Notes: a model not told the origin generated them from the sequence alone. A stretch of DNA of 64,000 nucleotides from Artemisia argyi (GCA_030686995.1 CM060709.1:14034872-14098871); one strand, 5' to 3'; shown: positions 21,751 to 34,480, counted from the stretch's first letter. Numbers and translations: made by a program.

Positions 21751-23365
21751 GTTGGGTTTTGTTTGTCCGCAGGTATAACCATGTCGAATTATCTAAAGAA
21801 GCCTCAGCTACGAAAGAATACGAAGATTGTTCAAGGTACCCCGTTTCCGGAAGGGCATACTCGTGTGGTGCATGTTACTCCTCCCTTGGCCTCCAATACT
21901 GAGGTACCGGAAAAGACGGAGGAGTTGAAGAGCGTTGAAGTTGCTGATGACAAAGTGATAGCTGCTAAAGAGAGGAAGAAGGAGCAGGCTGGGAAGGCGG
22001 GTTTGAAAAAGCCTCCGTTGAAGAGAACCAGAGCGGGGAGTGTCTCTTCCCGCCTTCATAAGAGAAGTAAGATCTCTGCTGGTGATACCGTTATTGACTT
22101 GGATACTGGAGAGGCCGTGGAGAGGCCAGAACCTATCCGTTCCGTTCATCCGGAGGATTTGGCGTCTGGTATGTTCAGATGATTTTTTATGGTTTCTCCT
22201 TCCATATATATATATATATATTTTTTGTTATTATTATTATTTTTTGACAGAGATTCTTTTGCTGTCAGGGGGTTCTGAGGGTGCATCCCGGCGTCCGGGG
22301 AAGGAAACTCTGGTGGATGAGGAGGATGTTGATATTGAGGGGGATGGTGAGGATGATGGTATTTATGTCCCGGCATGGACTGTGACGAAGGGCACTCGTA
22401 TGAATACTGCTACTACTTGCCGGGACATGTTGATGAATTTGGCAACTCCCAAGGAGGAGAAATATCTAGATGAACAGGATGATGGGGAGGCTGTTCGCAG
22501 GTCGTGGCTACTGCTGGGCAAATGCGTCACGGCTCAAGCGGATATGATTTTCCGTTTCGAGTCTCTCTCCAAGGAGTATAAAAAATTGTTTGATGCCCAT
22601 AAGACTTGTGATAAGACCCTTGATGACAACTGGAAGACGTTCCAGCAGATGTCCGGAGAGTTTCATGAGTTGAAGAAGGTTCATGCAGAGTGTTCCGAGG
22701 TGAATCCGGAGGGTCTGAGAAAGCTTCGTGCAGAAAATGCGAGTCTGGAGGAGAGGGTTGGTAATCTTGAGTTGGAGAAGAATGAGTGGAGGAAAGTTTC
22801 CGGCGAGCAGGCCGAGAAGATCAGGTCGTTGGAGGGGCAGTTGTCTGATGCCAAGCAGAAGCTAAGCGATGAAGAGAAAGCTTACAGGGAGCTTTGCCAG
22901 GAGAAGGTGGATATTGCTGTGGCTGCCGGTAATGCCGAGGTGGAGAGGAATCGCATTGTTAATGAGTTTATCCCAGAAGCTATCCATCGTTTTCTCGGAA
23001 GTCATGAATTCCGAACGGCATTGGCTGAGCCCTTTAATTTGTTTTATCTTTCTGGGCTGATTGACGGGGCAGGTTTATTTGATGAGCCGGAGAAGGCGGA
23101 GAAGTTGTTGGGGGAGATTGAGGGGATGGATATGGATGCCGGAGCCAAATATGGTCCGTTGTATGATAAGGCCCTTTCTCAGGACTATCCCTTCATCCAG
23201 AAGATCCGTCAAACTATCTACCGGAAGTTTGACGAGCTAAATGCCTTGGTTCCCGACCCTGCTCCAGTTGAAGAACCGGTGATTGAAGGGCCGGAGGTCG
23301 AATCTCGTGTCGAGAATCCTTCCGGGAACCAGTCTTCGGATCAGAATGCCTCGGTCTTTTCCTGA
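20927..23365 (+). CDS. Antisense accessory gene of Tat element A (putative gypsy-type transposon protein)
   Basis: Three exons can be read: 20927-21674, 21773-22168 and 22269-23365 (or from 22251 with an alternative AG). Both introns are GT-AG and the reading frame is kept, giving about 746 residues. Exon 1 matches the plant 'putative gypsy type transposon' domain (PF04195-like): acidic start MSESTASFEYEDVS, then GLYAEYFFEGGLVVPFSTF and WSFEK-type helices. Exon 2 is basic and resembles a nuclear localisation region (KERKKEQAGK, HKRSK). Exon 3 has an acidic stretch and a long coiled coil (LRAENASLEERVGNLELEKN), ending in a P/E-rich tail. It is transcribed toward pol and its function is unknown. 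Intron 1 carries a ~34-T expansion that element C lacks. Confidence 0.8.
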
Positions 23366-23772
23366 AGCTTTTTATCTTCCGTTCCTTTGGATTTTGTATG
23401 TTGGGATCAGGATACCTCTATTTTGACTATGGGTTCAGGTATTCCGGATTCCTCGTGAAGCTCTTATTTCCTCATTGCCGCTGATGTAATAGCATAGGGT
23501 ATTTGTTGTTCCGCTATTTTGTAGGATAGTTGTTTCGGAACAATTTGATGTATTTAGTTCTTTATGTAATAGAATGTCTTTTATTCTTCCGTTATTCCGG
23601 AATGCGCAACGTAATTGACTTTTGATCGGATAAATATTCACATCGTTATCTTTTGTCATTTTTGTTATTTGTCCTTATGCTATTTCCAATTTATATGTGC
23701 GTTTTCCGAGACATTTGTATATTTCGGATCTTGGCCTTAAATTATACTCGTCTGGGATTTTATTCCTCCAGA

Positions 23773-24244
23773 CAACTTGTGTCCTATGGCTCTTGTACTA
23801 AGTAATACCCACTTGGGGTTTTTCTTTGACGGGGTAACCTGTACCCTTCGGCTCTTGGCCTTAGTAATACCCACTTGGGGTTTTCTTTGACGGGGTAACC
23901 TGTACCCTTCGGCTCTTGGCCGTAGTAATACCCACTTGGGGTTTTGTTTGACGGGGTAGCCTGTACCCTTCGGCTCTTGGCCTTAGTAATACCCACTTGG
24001 GGTTTTCTTTGACGGGGTAACCTGTACCCTTCGGCTCTTGGCCTTAGTAATACCCACTTGGGGTTTTCTTTGACGGGGTAACCTGTACCCTTCGGCTCTT
24101 GGCCTTAGTAATACCCACTTGGGGTTTTGTTTGACGGGGTAGCCTGTACCCTTCGGCTCTTGGCCTTAGTAATACCCACTTGGGGTTTTGTTTGACGGGG
24201 TAACCTGTACCCTTCGGCTCTTGGCCTTAGTAATACCCAATTGG
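23773..24244. repeat. ~60-bp tandem repeat block of element A (left part)
   Basis: About seven units of 59-61 bp with core GGGGTAACCTGTACCCTTCG, then CTCTTGGCCTTAGTAATACC and CACTTGGGGTTTT. The block lies between the 3' ends of the antisense gene and pol. The insert at 24245-27810 cuts it, and it resumes for about one unit at 27811-27880. Element C carries the homologous block at 58345-58745. Confidence 0.9.
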
Positions 24245-25465
24245 TGTAACACCCCCAAAATCGTCACGTCAGCGGAAGACTTAAAATGTCAGCGGAAGAC
24301 TTTTTGGGTGTTACTTCGAGGATCTTTGTCACAATCATAGAAAACGACACAAAAGTGACGCTTTAAAGTTTAATTCATTCAAAATACCAAATATTCGAGA
24401 CATCAAGATGTTTCATAATTTAAACAACAAGTTTATTTAAATATGTCAAAATGTTTATTTAAGCCCATGCCGGGTTACAAGCCCACTCCGTGCCTTCAAG
24501 TTCCTTCTTGTATAGTTACCTGAGATAAACACATGCTAAAAAGTGTCAACACAAAGGTTGGTGAGTTCATAGAGTTTATAGTTTAAATCGTTAATAAAAA
24601 AAAAAAAGAGTGATTTCTTTATCAATTTAATACAATTCAATCCGTTGGTTTGCCCTTCACCAGGTCAATATCAAAAATAGTAATTGGTTTATAAATCCAT
24701 TTAACACGAGTTTCGAATCACAAGTTAAGAATGTATTGTAATCACATACAATCAATAAGTTTAAATCAATGTTCCTGTTATTGCCTTAAGCTCATGATAC
24801 TCAACGATTAACAGCCAATCATAATCTCAAGTTATGACGGTAAGTAGTAGGCCCTCAAGATAGGTATTTGCCAATAACCTATAATAAGAACAATAAAGTG
24901 CGCTTGGTGTTTTCTCTAACAACCAAACGAGGATTGTTAATCACTAATAGTACTATCCACATTTATTTACGTTCACCCTTCAAGTGATTAAGGTTCATGA
25001 TCGAGGGACTTTTGGCAATAGTAACTTAAGCAAATAACATTTGGCCTGACGGTATTTCAATACCCGGTAAAAAGACTTGTGATCGAGTTTTAAGCATGTA
25101 TCTCCCCCACGGGAAAAATAGTTAAAGAGTGGGCTATGAAATCACCTTAGTAGAACAGTGGTATCGTAGTCTCAACAAAGCAAGGAAACGGCTTCACACA
25201 ACACAACCTAAAAGATAATGCAAGTTTCAGTTAATAGTCTAAATCTGGTTTTATCGCGATTACTTGTTATTTAGTTTGTTATTAAAACTCGTGTTCGTTT
25301 AAATGTTTAAAGTTCAAAAACAAAGTTATACATATATATAACTCGTAAGTAAAATGATCGATGATTGATATAAAGTTAGTTTTTATAACGGAAATAAACG
25401 TATCGTTTTACAAGAAATAAATAACGTATCGTTATATCGTTTAATTATAATTTCGAATATATATC

Positions 25466-25550
<85 letters not shown>

Positions 25551-27707
25551 TTTATGTTTATATCAGTCTTAGTTTAATTATATGTTTATATATGTAAAAG
25601 GTTAATATTATTTTTATAAAATAATATTTACCGAAAATTCCTTTAAGTTTCCAAAATTTATATTTTTAACCCTATCGATATATATTTTACACCGTTAGTC
25701 CAAAATATATATAATTTACATTTTAAGTCCAAAGCATCAATATTTACATTTTTCAACTCCAAATATTATTTTTAACATTTTAGAACTCAAAGTTTTATGT
25801 TTTGACAGTTTCTACCCATAGTTTACCATTTTGACACTTTTAGTCCCTCGGTAAAAAAAAATTTGCAAACTTGGTCCAAATTTCACCAAATTAAAAGTTT
25901 AACATTTTCATTATTAGATTAAGCTCATAATATTCAGAAAAGCTTATTTCTTCAGCTTATTTGCTTAGAAAGCTTATTTTCCACCTAATGGGCTTAACGT
26001 GTAATTTTCAAGGTCCGTTAACGTTTTATGATCCAATGGGCTTACGAAAGGTTTGGGCCTGACCTTGGACTCATTTTAGGATACTAAAAACACTGGAGTT
26101 GGGCTCCCAGGCCCAGTGTATCACATAAGCTTAGTGGGCTTTACATAAGCCCACGTTGGCTTATATAAGTTTTGTAAAATCTGGTTTTTGTCGAGACAAA
26201 AGGGGTCGAGCAAAGTAATTATACGAGCATATTACTTCGAACAAAAAGTGTGTTCTGTTTGTTTACCAAGCTAACAATGAGATTGAGTTATAAAAATAAT
26301 AGGTAATGTGTCGAATTTGAATTTAACGAGACCAAAGTATTTGTGAAAACTCATTTATCAAAACTGTTTTCAAGACTTAGAAATATTCAAGTCTTTTCCA
26401 TTTATACGAAAGGGTCAAGTGGCATTAGGAACGTGTTATATTTATCACGTGTATGATAATATTAGTTCAAAATCATTATGTCACTTAATTTCTAGCACGG
26501 TTAAAATAGAGTACGATAGATAAAATGTGTATGTTACGTTTTAATATTTACGAAATAAAAGACAAAAGTAAATGTGTAAAATTGATAAATATAATGAAAT
26601 AAAATAGAGAGGCTTTGTGTTTTTCTCACCTCACCACGATTTGGTGGGGAATAAGGGTACGTATGAATCAAGCTAGGTACAAGGTTCAACGTAGTATGGT
26701 TCACGGCTCAGCAAGGTTCAAGACGAGCTAACTAGGTTCTCATTGGATCACTTCTACACTTCGAGCTCGTTGTCAACTTCTCGTCCCAAACTTGACACTA
26801 GTACTTCACGAATATGTAACTATGGTACGTTTGAGGGTGTGTTCTTAACTGAGATTGCATGGAGAGTATATGTAGGTAAGTTTAGAGTGTGTAAACATCA
26901 AAGGGGATGAGTGTTGGATCAAAGGAAGTGCATGTTGCCACCCGAATCATCCAATCGACACTATACATGTTTGTAGGGATAATAAGAAGTGTGAAATAGT
27001 TTCTGACAACATCTGACATCTGACAATACGTTTAGGAATATTTTGAGATGATTGTAGAGCATGGGAGGTGGGTTGAAGGCTTGGTGACACGTTTCTATAA
27101 AGTTTGTCACAATGAGTTTCGTGTTTTACTTTGCATGATTCTGAGGCAACAAACTAACGAGATATGTATTGAAATTTGTCCTCCCCATTCTTTGCAACGA
27201 GCTCATTTAGGATGAGCAATAATATGTATGCGTTGTGTATCGAAATTGTGAGAAAGAGGGGTGGTTTGTGAGCTGGTCACGACTGGAATAAAAGAAAAAG
27301 AAAGAAAGAAAAGAAAAATTTTATAAGGGTGTGTTTGGGCTTAAAAGCCTGTTGGACTTGGGGTTTCGTCTGGCCCAGCAGAAAAGAAAAAAAAATTATA
27401 TGAAAGGGTCTGTTTGGTTCATAGTTAGGTTTAAGTGGCCCAATGGTTCAACGGGGCCCACCCGGTGTGTTTTGAGAGTCGGGTTACGATCAAATAATAT
27501 TAATGAGTGATCTCGGAAATTTTTGTAGGCTCCGGGAATATATAAATATTGTACCTTAAATATACGAAACGTATATTATGAAAATATAAACGTTTAAAAA
27601 TATATATTCGCGATAATTAGACTATCTAGGTTTGTGTGCATGCAACGTTTCTAAGCAAAAGATAAATCACAATGTCGTAGTGGTTCACATAATATGTCAT
27701 GCATAAT

Positions 27708-27740
<33 letters not shown>

Positions 27741-27810
27741 TTCCTGTAAAAATGGTTAATCTATGTTATGGTAACGTGTTAATCGTAGGAAAATTTTACG
27801 GGGTGTTATA
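24245..27810. mobile_element. 3.6-kb non-coding LTR-like insert in element A
   Basis: It starts TGTAACACCCC and ends GGGGTGTTATA, an 11-bp inverted terminus with one mismatch. It interrupts a tandem-repeat unit between TTGG and CTTGGGG. Flanks ATTGG and CTTGG look like a 5-bp TSD with one change, which fits an LTR-type insertion. It has no open frame of note and no internal terminal repeat, so it may be a large solo LTR, possibly of another gypsy family. It holds a (TA)n run (25467-25547) and a poly-T tract (27711-27739). Confidence 0.6.
25467..25547. repeat. (TA)n microsatellite
   Basis: About 40 TA units inside the 3.6-kb insert. Confidence 0.95.
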
Positions 27811-28009
27811 CTTGGGGTTTTCTTTGACGGGGTAACCTGTACCCTTCGGCTCTTGGCCTTAGTAATACCCACTTGGGGATTTCTTCATTGGACAACTTGT
27901 GTCATACGGAAAATAACTCTATATATGGTCAAAATGCATCGGGTTTTTCATTGATGTGAAAGTGGCTCATGCCTTACAATAGATCTAGAAAATCAAAGTA
28001 CATAATAGG

Positions 28010-31000
28010 TTACATAAAACATTTCTTTAAGTTAATGGCATGCCAGGTTCGAGGTACTTCCACGTCTTCCATGGTTTGGAGCTTGTATGTGCCGTGCTGA
28101 TAAGCCTCCGTTATCCGATAGGGGCCTTCCCAATTAGGTCCCAATTTTCCTTGATCTTCCACTCTGCTGGCTTCATTTTTTCGGTATACGAAATCTCCCA
28201 CTTTGAAGGCTTCGGATCTAACCCTTCGGTTGTAATATTGCTCCACCTTCTTTTTGTATTTCGCCTCCCTTATGGCTGCCATTTCCCTCCGTTCTTCTAA
28301 TAAGTTTAGATTTAGATTTATTTCATCGTCATTGTTTTCAACGTTTGCCATCATGGTCCGAAAGGAAGGCATACCGATCTCTGCCGGAATGACTGCTTCA
28401 CTCCCATAAGTTAGACTGAAAGGGGTTTCTCCGTTGCTAGTTTTCAGAGTGGTTCGGAAAGCCCATAGTACGTTTGGTAATTCGTCTACCCATCCTGCTC
28501 TTTCTCTTCCTAGCCGGGACTTAAATCCCTTCATTAGGCTTTTGTTGGCTCTTTCGACCAATCCGTTAGCTTGAGGGTGAGCCACGGCCGTGTTGATTTG
28601 TGTGATATTTAACCTCTCGCACCAACTTTTGAACGGATCTCCCACAAAGTTGCTTCCGTTGTCCGTGACAATTATCTTGGGTAGTCCGAACCTGTAGACG
28701 ATGTTGTCCCATACAAACTTTTTGACCTCCTTTCCGGTTGTCTTGGCCAACGGTTTTGCTTCCATCTATTTTGTGAAATAGTCTATTGCCACAATAACAT
28801 ACTTAACTTTTCCTGGAGCTTCGGGCAAAGGCCCCAAAATGTCCATTGCCCATTGGAAGAAGGGCCATGGTGCCATGACGGACGTTAGTACCGTTTTTGG
28901 CAACTTGGGGACCGGAGCATGTATCTGACAGGCATCGCATTTTCGGATGACTTCCCTAGCGTCCCGGTGCATGGTTGGCCAATAGTAGCCTTGTCGCATG
29001 AGTTGAGCTACCACCGTCCGGGGTCCGGAGTGCATACCACAGGCTCCTACGTGCACCTCTCGGATTATGTAATTGGCTTGGAGAGGTCCGACACATCGTA
29101 ACATCGGTCCTAGGTAGGATTTTTTGAATAGCACTTTGTCAATTAGTGTGTGGTGGCTTATTTTCATACGGAGGTTTCGAGCTTCATTTTGATCTTCCGG
29201 CCATATACCTTCGTTTAAACATCGGAATATGGGGGACATCCAATTTTCCTCCTCTTCTTCCACTATTGCGTTGACTGTTTCTTCTTCGGTGGACGGCTTC
29301 TCCAATACTTCTACCAGGACTTCTTTCGTTAAGTGGTTAAATGCTACGGATGCTAGCTTGCTGAGCACATCTGCTTTTTGGTTCTGAGCTCTTGGGATGT
29401 TCTTTATTCTGAAGCGCTTGAAACAAGTGATGTATTCTTTGGCTTTCGCGAGGTATTTTGCCATGTTCTCCTTATATGCAGTAAACTCCCTATTGATTTG
29501 GCTTGCCACTAAGTTAGAGTCCACTCGTACGTCCAACGCCTCTATATGCATCTCCTTTGCAATTCTCAATCCGGCCAGGAGTGCTTCATATTCTGCTCCG
29601 TTATTGGTAGCTTCGAAATTTAACCGGAGAGCATATGTGTATTCTTCTTTTTCCGGACTAATTAACACTAATCCTGCCCCGGCACCTTTTCTGCTGGAGG
29701 CCCCATCGGTATATAGGATCCACTCTTCCGGTTGAGAAACGTTGCATATTTCTTTGCTTCTTCTCTTCGGATCCGGGGAGGCTGTACCGATGGGTATTTC
29801 ATTAATGAAGTCAGCAAGCACTTGTCCTTTGACGGCATTTCTGGGCACATAGGTGATGTTGTAGGCCCCCAATTCTACTGTGTATTTGGCTAATCGTCCG
29901 GACGATTCTGCCCGGTTCAGCACTTGTTTGATGGGATGATCCGTTATGACCTTGATGGGGTGAGCTTCGAAATACCGCCTCAATCTTCTTGATAAATGCA
30001 GGAGGGTTAGAGCCAACTTTTCGACCGGAGCATATCTCTTTTCGGCTTCGTGCAAGGTTCAACTTACATAATGAATTGGGATCTGCCGCCCTTCTCTTTC
30101 GACCATCAGCACTCCACTTATTGCTTCTGCTGCGGCTGACAGATATAGATACAAATCTTCTTTAGATTTCGGAGTCGTTAGGCAGGGAAGCTCCAGAATC
30201 ATTTTCTTCATATCTTGGAAGGCTTTTTCAGCCGCTTCCGTCCATTGATATTTTTCCTTGTTGTCCTTGGTGATGTTTTTTAAAGTTTCAAAGAAAGGGA
30301 GAGACCTTTCGGCTGATTTTGATAAGAAACGATTGAGTGCCGCGAGTTTGCCACTTAAGCTTTGCATTTCCTTTAGTGATTTTGGTGATTGCATATCAGC
30401 GATTGCTCTGGTTTTCTTGGGGTTAGCCCTAATCCCCTCGGACGTCACCATATATCCGAGGAATTTTCCTTCTTCCACTCCGAAAGAACATTTTTTAGGG
30501 TTTAGCTTCATGTTTATTCTCCGGAGATTGTCGAACGTTTCAGCAATATCGGCCAATAGCTCTTTTTCCGTTTGACTCTTTATCACCATATCGTCTACAT
30601 ACACTTCCAAGTTTCGACCGATTTGCTTCCGGAAGGCAGAGTCTACCAACTTCTGATAGGTTGCCCCGGCATTCTTCAAACCGAACGGCATTTTTACATA
30701 ACAGTATGTTCCCCGATCCGTATAGAAGGCCGTTTTCTCTTCGTATTCCTTTGCCATTTGTACTTGGTGATATCCCTTGTAAGCGTCCAAGAAACACTTG
30801 TATCGGAATCCTATTACCGACTCGATCTTCCAGTCTATTTCGGGCAACGGATAGTAATCCTTCCGGCATGATGAGTTCAAGTTCTTGAAATCAATGCACA
30901 TCCTCCAGGTACCGTCCGGCTTCTTCACCAGTACCGGATTAGAGATCCAGGTCGGATATCGGACAGGTCTGATTATTCCGGCCTTTAGCCATTCTTCTAC

Positions 31001-31135
31001 GTCTTGATTTATGGCTTGATTCTTTTCTTCCGAGAAGAATCTCTTTTTCTGTGCTACCGGTTTGTCCTGGACGTTTACGTTGAGCTTATGTTCAACTGCC
31101 CATCGGGGAACACCGGTCATGTCCGAGGGTTCCAT
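28010..31135 (-). pseudogene. Degenerate pol of element A (RT, RNase H, aRNase H, integrase)
   Basis: Three consecutive frames cover the polyprotein: 31135-30059 (reverse transcriptase with YVDD, start of RNase H), 30055-28766 (rest of RNase H, second RNase H with YTDGASS, integrase HHCC zinc site and first catalytic Asp), and 28765-28010 (VTDNGSNF, NGLVERAN and the C-terminal part). Compared with the open frame in element C, a one-base loss shifts the frame where gag-protease should join pol (~31125). A TGA interrupts RNase H (30060-30062) and a TAG interrupts integrase (~28766). The frame is otherwise well conserved, so inactivation is recent. Confidence 0.9.
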
Positions 31136-33219
31136 GCGAAAATGTCTCGGCTATTTTTGAGTAAAGTTATCAATTGCCTTCGCCCCTCTTTTGAGAAATT
31201 CCTTCCTATTGTCACTAGTTGTTCCGGATAAGCCGGGTGAACCAGCACATCTTCGGTTCCAGCAGTTTCTTCAATGGGTGTTTCCGAGGAAGTCTCTGTT
31301 TGAGTCTCCCTTTCCATTAAGAATTTTTCTTCGAGCTTCCTGCACTCTGAGATGATGACCGATCGGGTTACTAGAGTGGCGATGCCTCTCGGCGTTGGGA
31401 ATTTCATCATGGAGTGTATAGTTGACGGGATGGCTTTTAGTTTTTTGATTCCGAATCGACCAAGTATCACATTATACGGAGAGGGGGATCTAATCACCGC
31501 GAACTTCATAATGGTTCGGCGGTATAGCCCTTCGTTCCCGAAGCATACTTCTAGTTCTATTTTCCCCAATGGATTTATGCTTTCCCCTGAGAATCCCACC
31601 AACGGTGTGTTTGTCTTGGATAGACGTGACCGGATGGAAGAGTCCAGATTTAGGAAGCAGTGCTCGTACATTACTTCCACCGACGCGCCTTGGTCGACAT
31701 ATACTCTCCGTACAGTATATCCCTCAATCTCTGCTTCCACTATAAGTGGCTCATCGGAAGCGTCCCCCGGGAGGATCGGAGGAAAGCTTATGGGGGCTCT
31801 CATCCACTCTTCTTCCTGATCTATCGTCTTTCGCTTCGGATTTCTTTCTTGATACCGGACCATATTGATGATTCGACCTTGGTTGTTTTGATGGTTATTT
31901 CTGGGTGGTGCTCTGTCTCTTTGTCGGACGTCTCTGATCAGGTGGTCAAGCTTGCCGGTATCTAGGGCTATCTTGAGTTGCTCCTTCAGATTGTGACAGT
32001 CGTTGGTGAGATGGCCTTTCTCTCCACGATAATCACAGTATTTATCCATGTTTTCTCTTGACGGCCTTCCTCTTAGTGGCGGGGGTGCCGGTAGCCTGAG
32101 CTGATGCTCCATTGACAAGATCTCTTTAGGGGCCTTTGTGAGCATGTTCAAGTCTAGTGGTCTGGTATCTCTTCTGTTCCCGTCGTCACGCCGATAATCC
32201 CTTCGGTAGTCTATCCGATAGGTATTATTGTCATTTCGTCTGGGCACGTAGGGTGCGAAATTTTCATTTCGTCTATGTTTAAAATCTTGAACATCTTTCC
32301 TGTGGTTTCCTCTGAAGGAGGACCGTTGTGTGTTATGGTCATTTCGGCTGTATGGATTAGGTTGATAATCTCTACGAGAATTATCCACCCTTTCTCCCTT
32401 TGGTACTTCCGTCAGTCGATACACTCTTTCGGAACGGACGAAATCATCAACCCGTATCATCATTTCGGTTACGCTCTGGGGAACCTTCTCGAAGAATCTC
32501 TTCGCTAGCTCCGGACTTTTACAACCATCAATAAAAGAGGATATCTGCATCAGCTCTGGTACTCCCGAAATGCGACTAGCCTCATCCGTCCATCGTTCCT
32601 TGAATTCCGAGAGGGCCTCGTTAGCTCTACGGATGATCTTGGTAATTTCCATCGGATCTCTGATGCATTTTCTACGAAGGGCGAACCTCTGAACGAATTG
32701 CTCACTCAATTCATCCCAATTATCAATACTACCTCGCGGAAGACGATCAAACCACGCTCTAGCAGCATCATCCAGGGTCTGCTGGAACATCATGCACCAA
32801 ATGGGCATGGGCCACGCACCTTGATTGGCCGCCCCTTCAAATCTGGTGATATGATCGTCAGGATCTGTAGATCCGTTGTATAACTTCAAGTGAGAAGGCA
32901 TCAGATATTTTGAACCCTTCGGTCCGGAGAAATCGATGATCCTCCGGGTAAAAGGACTCTTGGACGCCGCCTTGAAAGGTTTGGATAAGTCATCCGTCCT
33001 TTCCTCTTCGGCTTTTTGGGGTTCGACATCATGAGATCCGGCAACCTCGAAGTCGAGTTGGATGGGGTCAATCGGTGTTTCTCCTGAGACATTGTATTGT
33101 TGGATGAGAGATTTTAGAGCAGCAAAGTGACTTTGGATTTGTTCAAGGTTAACAGGATTGGTGTTATTATCCGGACGACTTCCGGATCCTTCGGGTGTGG
33201 TTGGGGAAGGACCTGTCAT
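31117..33219 (-). CDS. Gag and protease-region protein of Tat element A
   Basis: A 700-residue open frame starting 49 bp inside the 5' LTR. Residues ~110-240 are the plant retrotransposon gag domain (LKLYNGSTDPDDHITRFEGA, WFDRLPRGSIDNW, ELSEQFVQRF). A CCHC-like knuckle lies near residues 394-410 (YCDYRGEKGHLTNDC, with R where the duplicate copy has H). The aspartic-protease-like region has VDQGAS near residue 509 where a D-T/S-G triad is usual, then VILGR near 600. I cannot tell whether this variant is active. The frame ends just after DIFAW because of the frameshift described under pol. The 3' part, from about residue 406, is absent from the duplicated copy at 40451-41665. Confidence 0.9.
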   Translation of the reverse strand: MTGPSPTTPEGSGSRPDNNTNPVNLEQIQSHFAALKSLIQQYNVSGETPIDPIQLDFEVAGSHDVEPQKAEEERTDDLSKPFKAASKSPFTRRIIDFSGPKGSKYLMPSHLKLYNGSTDPDDHITRFEGAANQGAWPMPIWCMMFQQTLDDAARAWFDRLPRGSIDNWDELSEQFVQRFALRRKCIRDPMEITKIIRRANEALSEFKERWTDEASRISGVPELMQISSFIDGCKSPELAKRFFEKVPQSVTEMMIRVDDFVRSERVYRLTEVPKGERVDNSRRDYQPNPYSRNDHNTQRSSFRGNHRKDVQDFKHRRNENFAPYVPRRNDNNTYRIDYRRDYRRDDGNRRDTRPLDLNMLTKAPKEILSMEHQLRLPAPPPLRGRPSRENMDKYCDYRGEKGHLTNDCHNLKEQLKIALDTGKLDHLIRDVRQRDRAPPRNNHQNNQGRIINMVRYQERNPKRKTIDQEEEWMRAPISFPPILPGDASDEPLIVEAEIEGYTVRRVYVDQGASVEVMYEHCFLNLDSSIRSRLSKTNTPLVGFSGESINPLGKIELEVCFGNEGLYRRTIMKFAVIRSPSPYNVILGRFGIKKLKAIPSTIHSMMKFPTPRGIATLVTRSVIISECRKLEEKFLMERETQTETSSETPIEETAGTEDVLVHPAYPEQLVTIGRNFSKEGRRQLITLLKNSRDIFAWNPRT

Positions 33220-33268
33220 CTCTTAGCTTTGGTAGAGTGAATGACGGGTCCCACGGATGGCGCCAATT

Positions 33269-33829
33269 TGTTGAGGTAAAAGTTTGCTTCTACTTCGAAC
33301 AAGCGAGATGAATCCTTCGGACTAGAATAGGTCCTACGGATTCAATGTGATCCTTACTTACAGTAGGTTGCTTCGGATATCTGCAAAACAAATACGTCCG
33401 TTAGACTCGCCCCGGGAATGTATCCCAGGACCAACCTCCGGCGTGAGAGTAAGTATATGTTCTTAGTGTGAGAAAGTATGAATAAAACTAGAGAGTAGGG
33501 GAGAATTAGTTAACCTTAAATGAAGATTTCCTCTCTATTTATAGACTCTCTACATGGGGTGCCAGGCTGTTTCGTACTTAGCCCATAATGTTCGCTAGTT
33601 TAAACTCCATTATCATATACTTTGGCGTACTTGTTTGTACTTTGGTCTAGGTACTTGTTAGCTTATCCGAAGGGTTTGTGATATCCGGACGGCTGAGATC
33701 ATGCGGACATTCGTAACCCATCGGATATTGGTCAGTGTTGTCTGAACACATCTGAGTACATTTTACTTGATACGGATCCGGAGGGTATACCCTTGTACGG
33801 CATGTATCCGGAGGGTACATACGTCAACA
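33269..33829 (-). repeat. 5' LTR of element A
   Basis: A 561-bp LTR; its minus-strand TATA-like TATAAATAG lies near 33540. Directly inside is the primer-site complement (TGGCGCCATCCGTGGGA on the minus strand, ~33249-33266). TGGCGCCA fits a tRNA 3' end, but I do not assign the tRNA. The next base after the LTR (33830) begins the TSD AACAA. Confidence 0.93.
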
Positions 33830-34480
33830 AACAACGACAGAAGTCAATGATTGATGGGAGTTATATGGGCGGTAGTTAGAGTTTATTATTTCGGAAAAAA
33901 TCGCAAGTTTTTCCAGCCATTGATTTGAGCTAGAAAAAGATAGGACCAGAAGAGCTCCAAAATAGCGATACAATACATAAATGTTTGAGGTCGACCCAGG
34001 AACGTTTGAGGGAAAGAGGACGAAAGTCACTTCGACTATGCGAGATAGACGGGTTTCGTTGCATCAACCCTTCGGCTCGTATATTGGTGTAACAGTGAGC
34101 GGTTGCGAAGTGAATTCGAGAACTTGAACGATCGTATTTTTCATCGTTATATAGTTGGATAATTATTGTACAAACATAACTTGTGTAATCAGCAGGTGCC
34201 GAAGGTCTAGGTAAGGAGGCGTAGACGTTGAAGGTCTAGCCAGCTGAATGGACAAAATTGTTATGGATATATAACGAAACTTAGAAGACTGAATGAAAGT
34301 TTAGATGGCCGAAAGAAGGTATGAATGCGTATAAAGTCATCCGGATGTATATTTAGAGGCGGTTAAAATGGTTTAAATGAAGTCCGAAACATGTACAACA
34401 AGGTTGAAAGTAAGAATTCAATGATTGACTGCGGAATAAGCCGAGAGAATGATATGAGTGCCTTTTATAGGCCATATTGG

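Larger units (their letters stand above)
19917..33829 (-). mobile_element. Ty3/gypsy Tat-lineage retrotransposon 'A'
   Basis: Full-length element with two 561-bp LTRs, perfect 5-bp TSD AACAA (19912-19916 and 33830-33834), primer site, polypurine tract, gag-protease, degenerate pol and a convergent antisense gene. The duplicated RNase H domain (one degenerate, one of archaeal type) and the extra antisense ORF point to the Tat lineage. The two LTRs differ at two positions by eye, so the insertion is young. A 3.6-kb LTR-like insert (24245-27810) interrupts its tandem-repeat block. It inserted into element D. Confidence 0.93.

Noticed and set aside
28040..32883. Plus-strand frames of 60-155 codons across element A
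   Set aside because: They are shadows of the gag-pol coding strand; none has its own domain.
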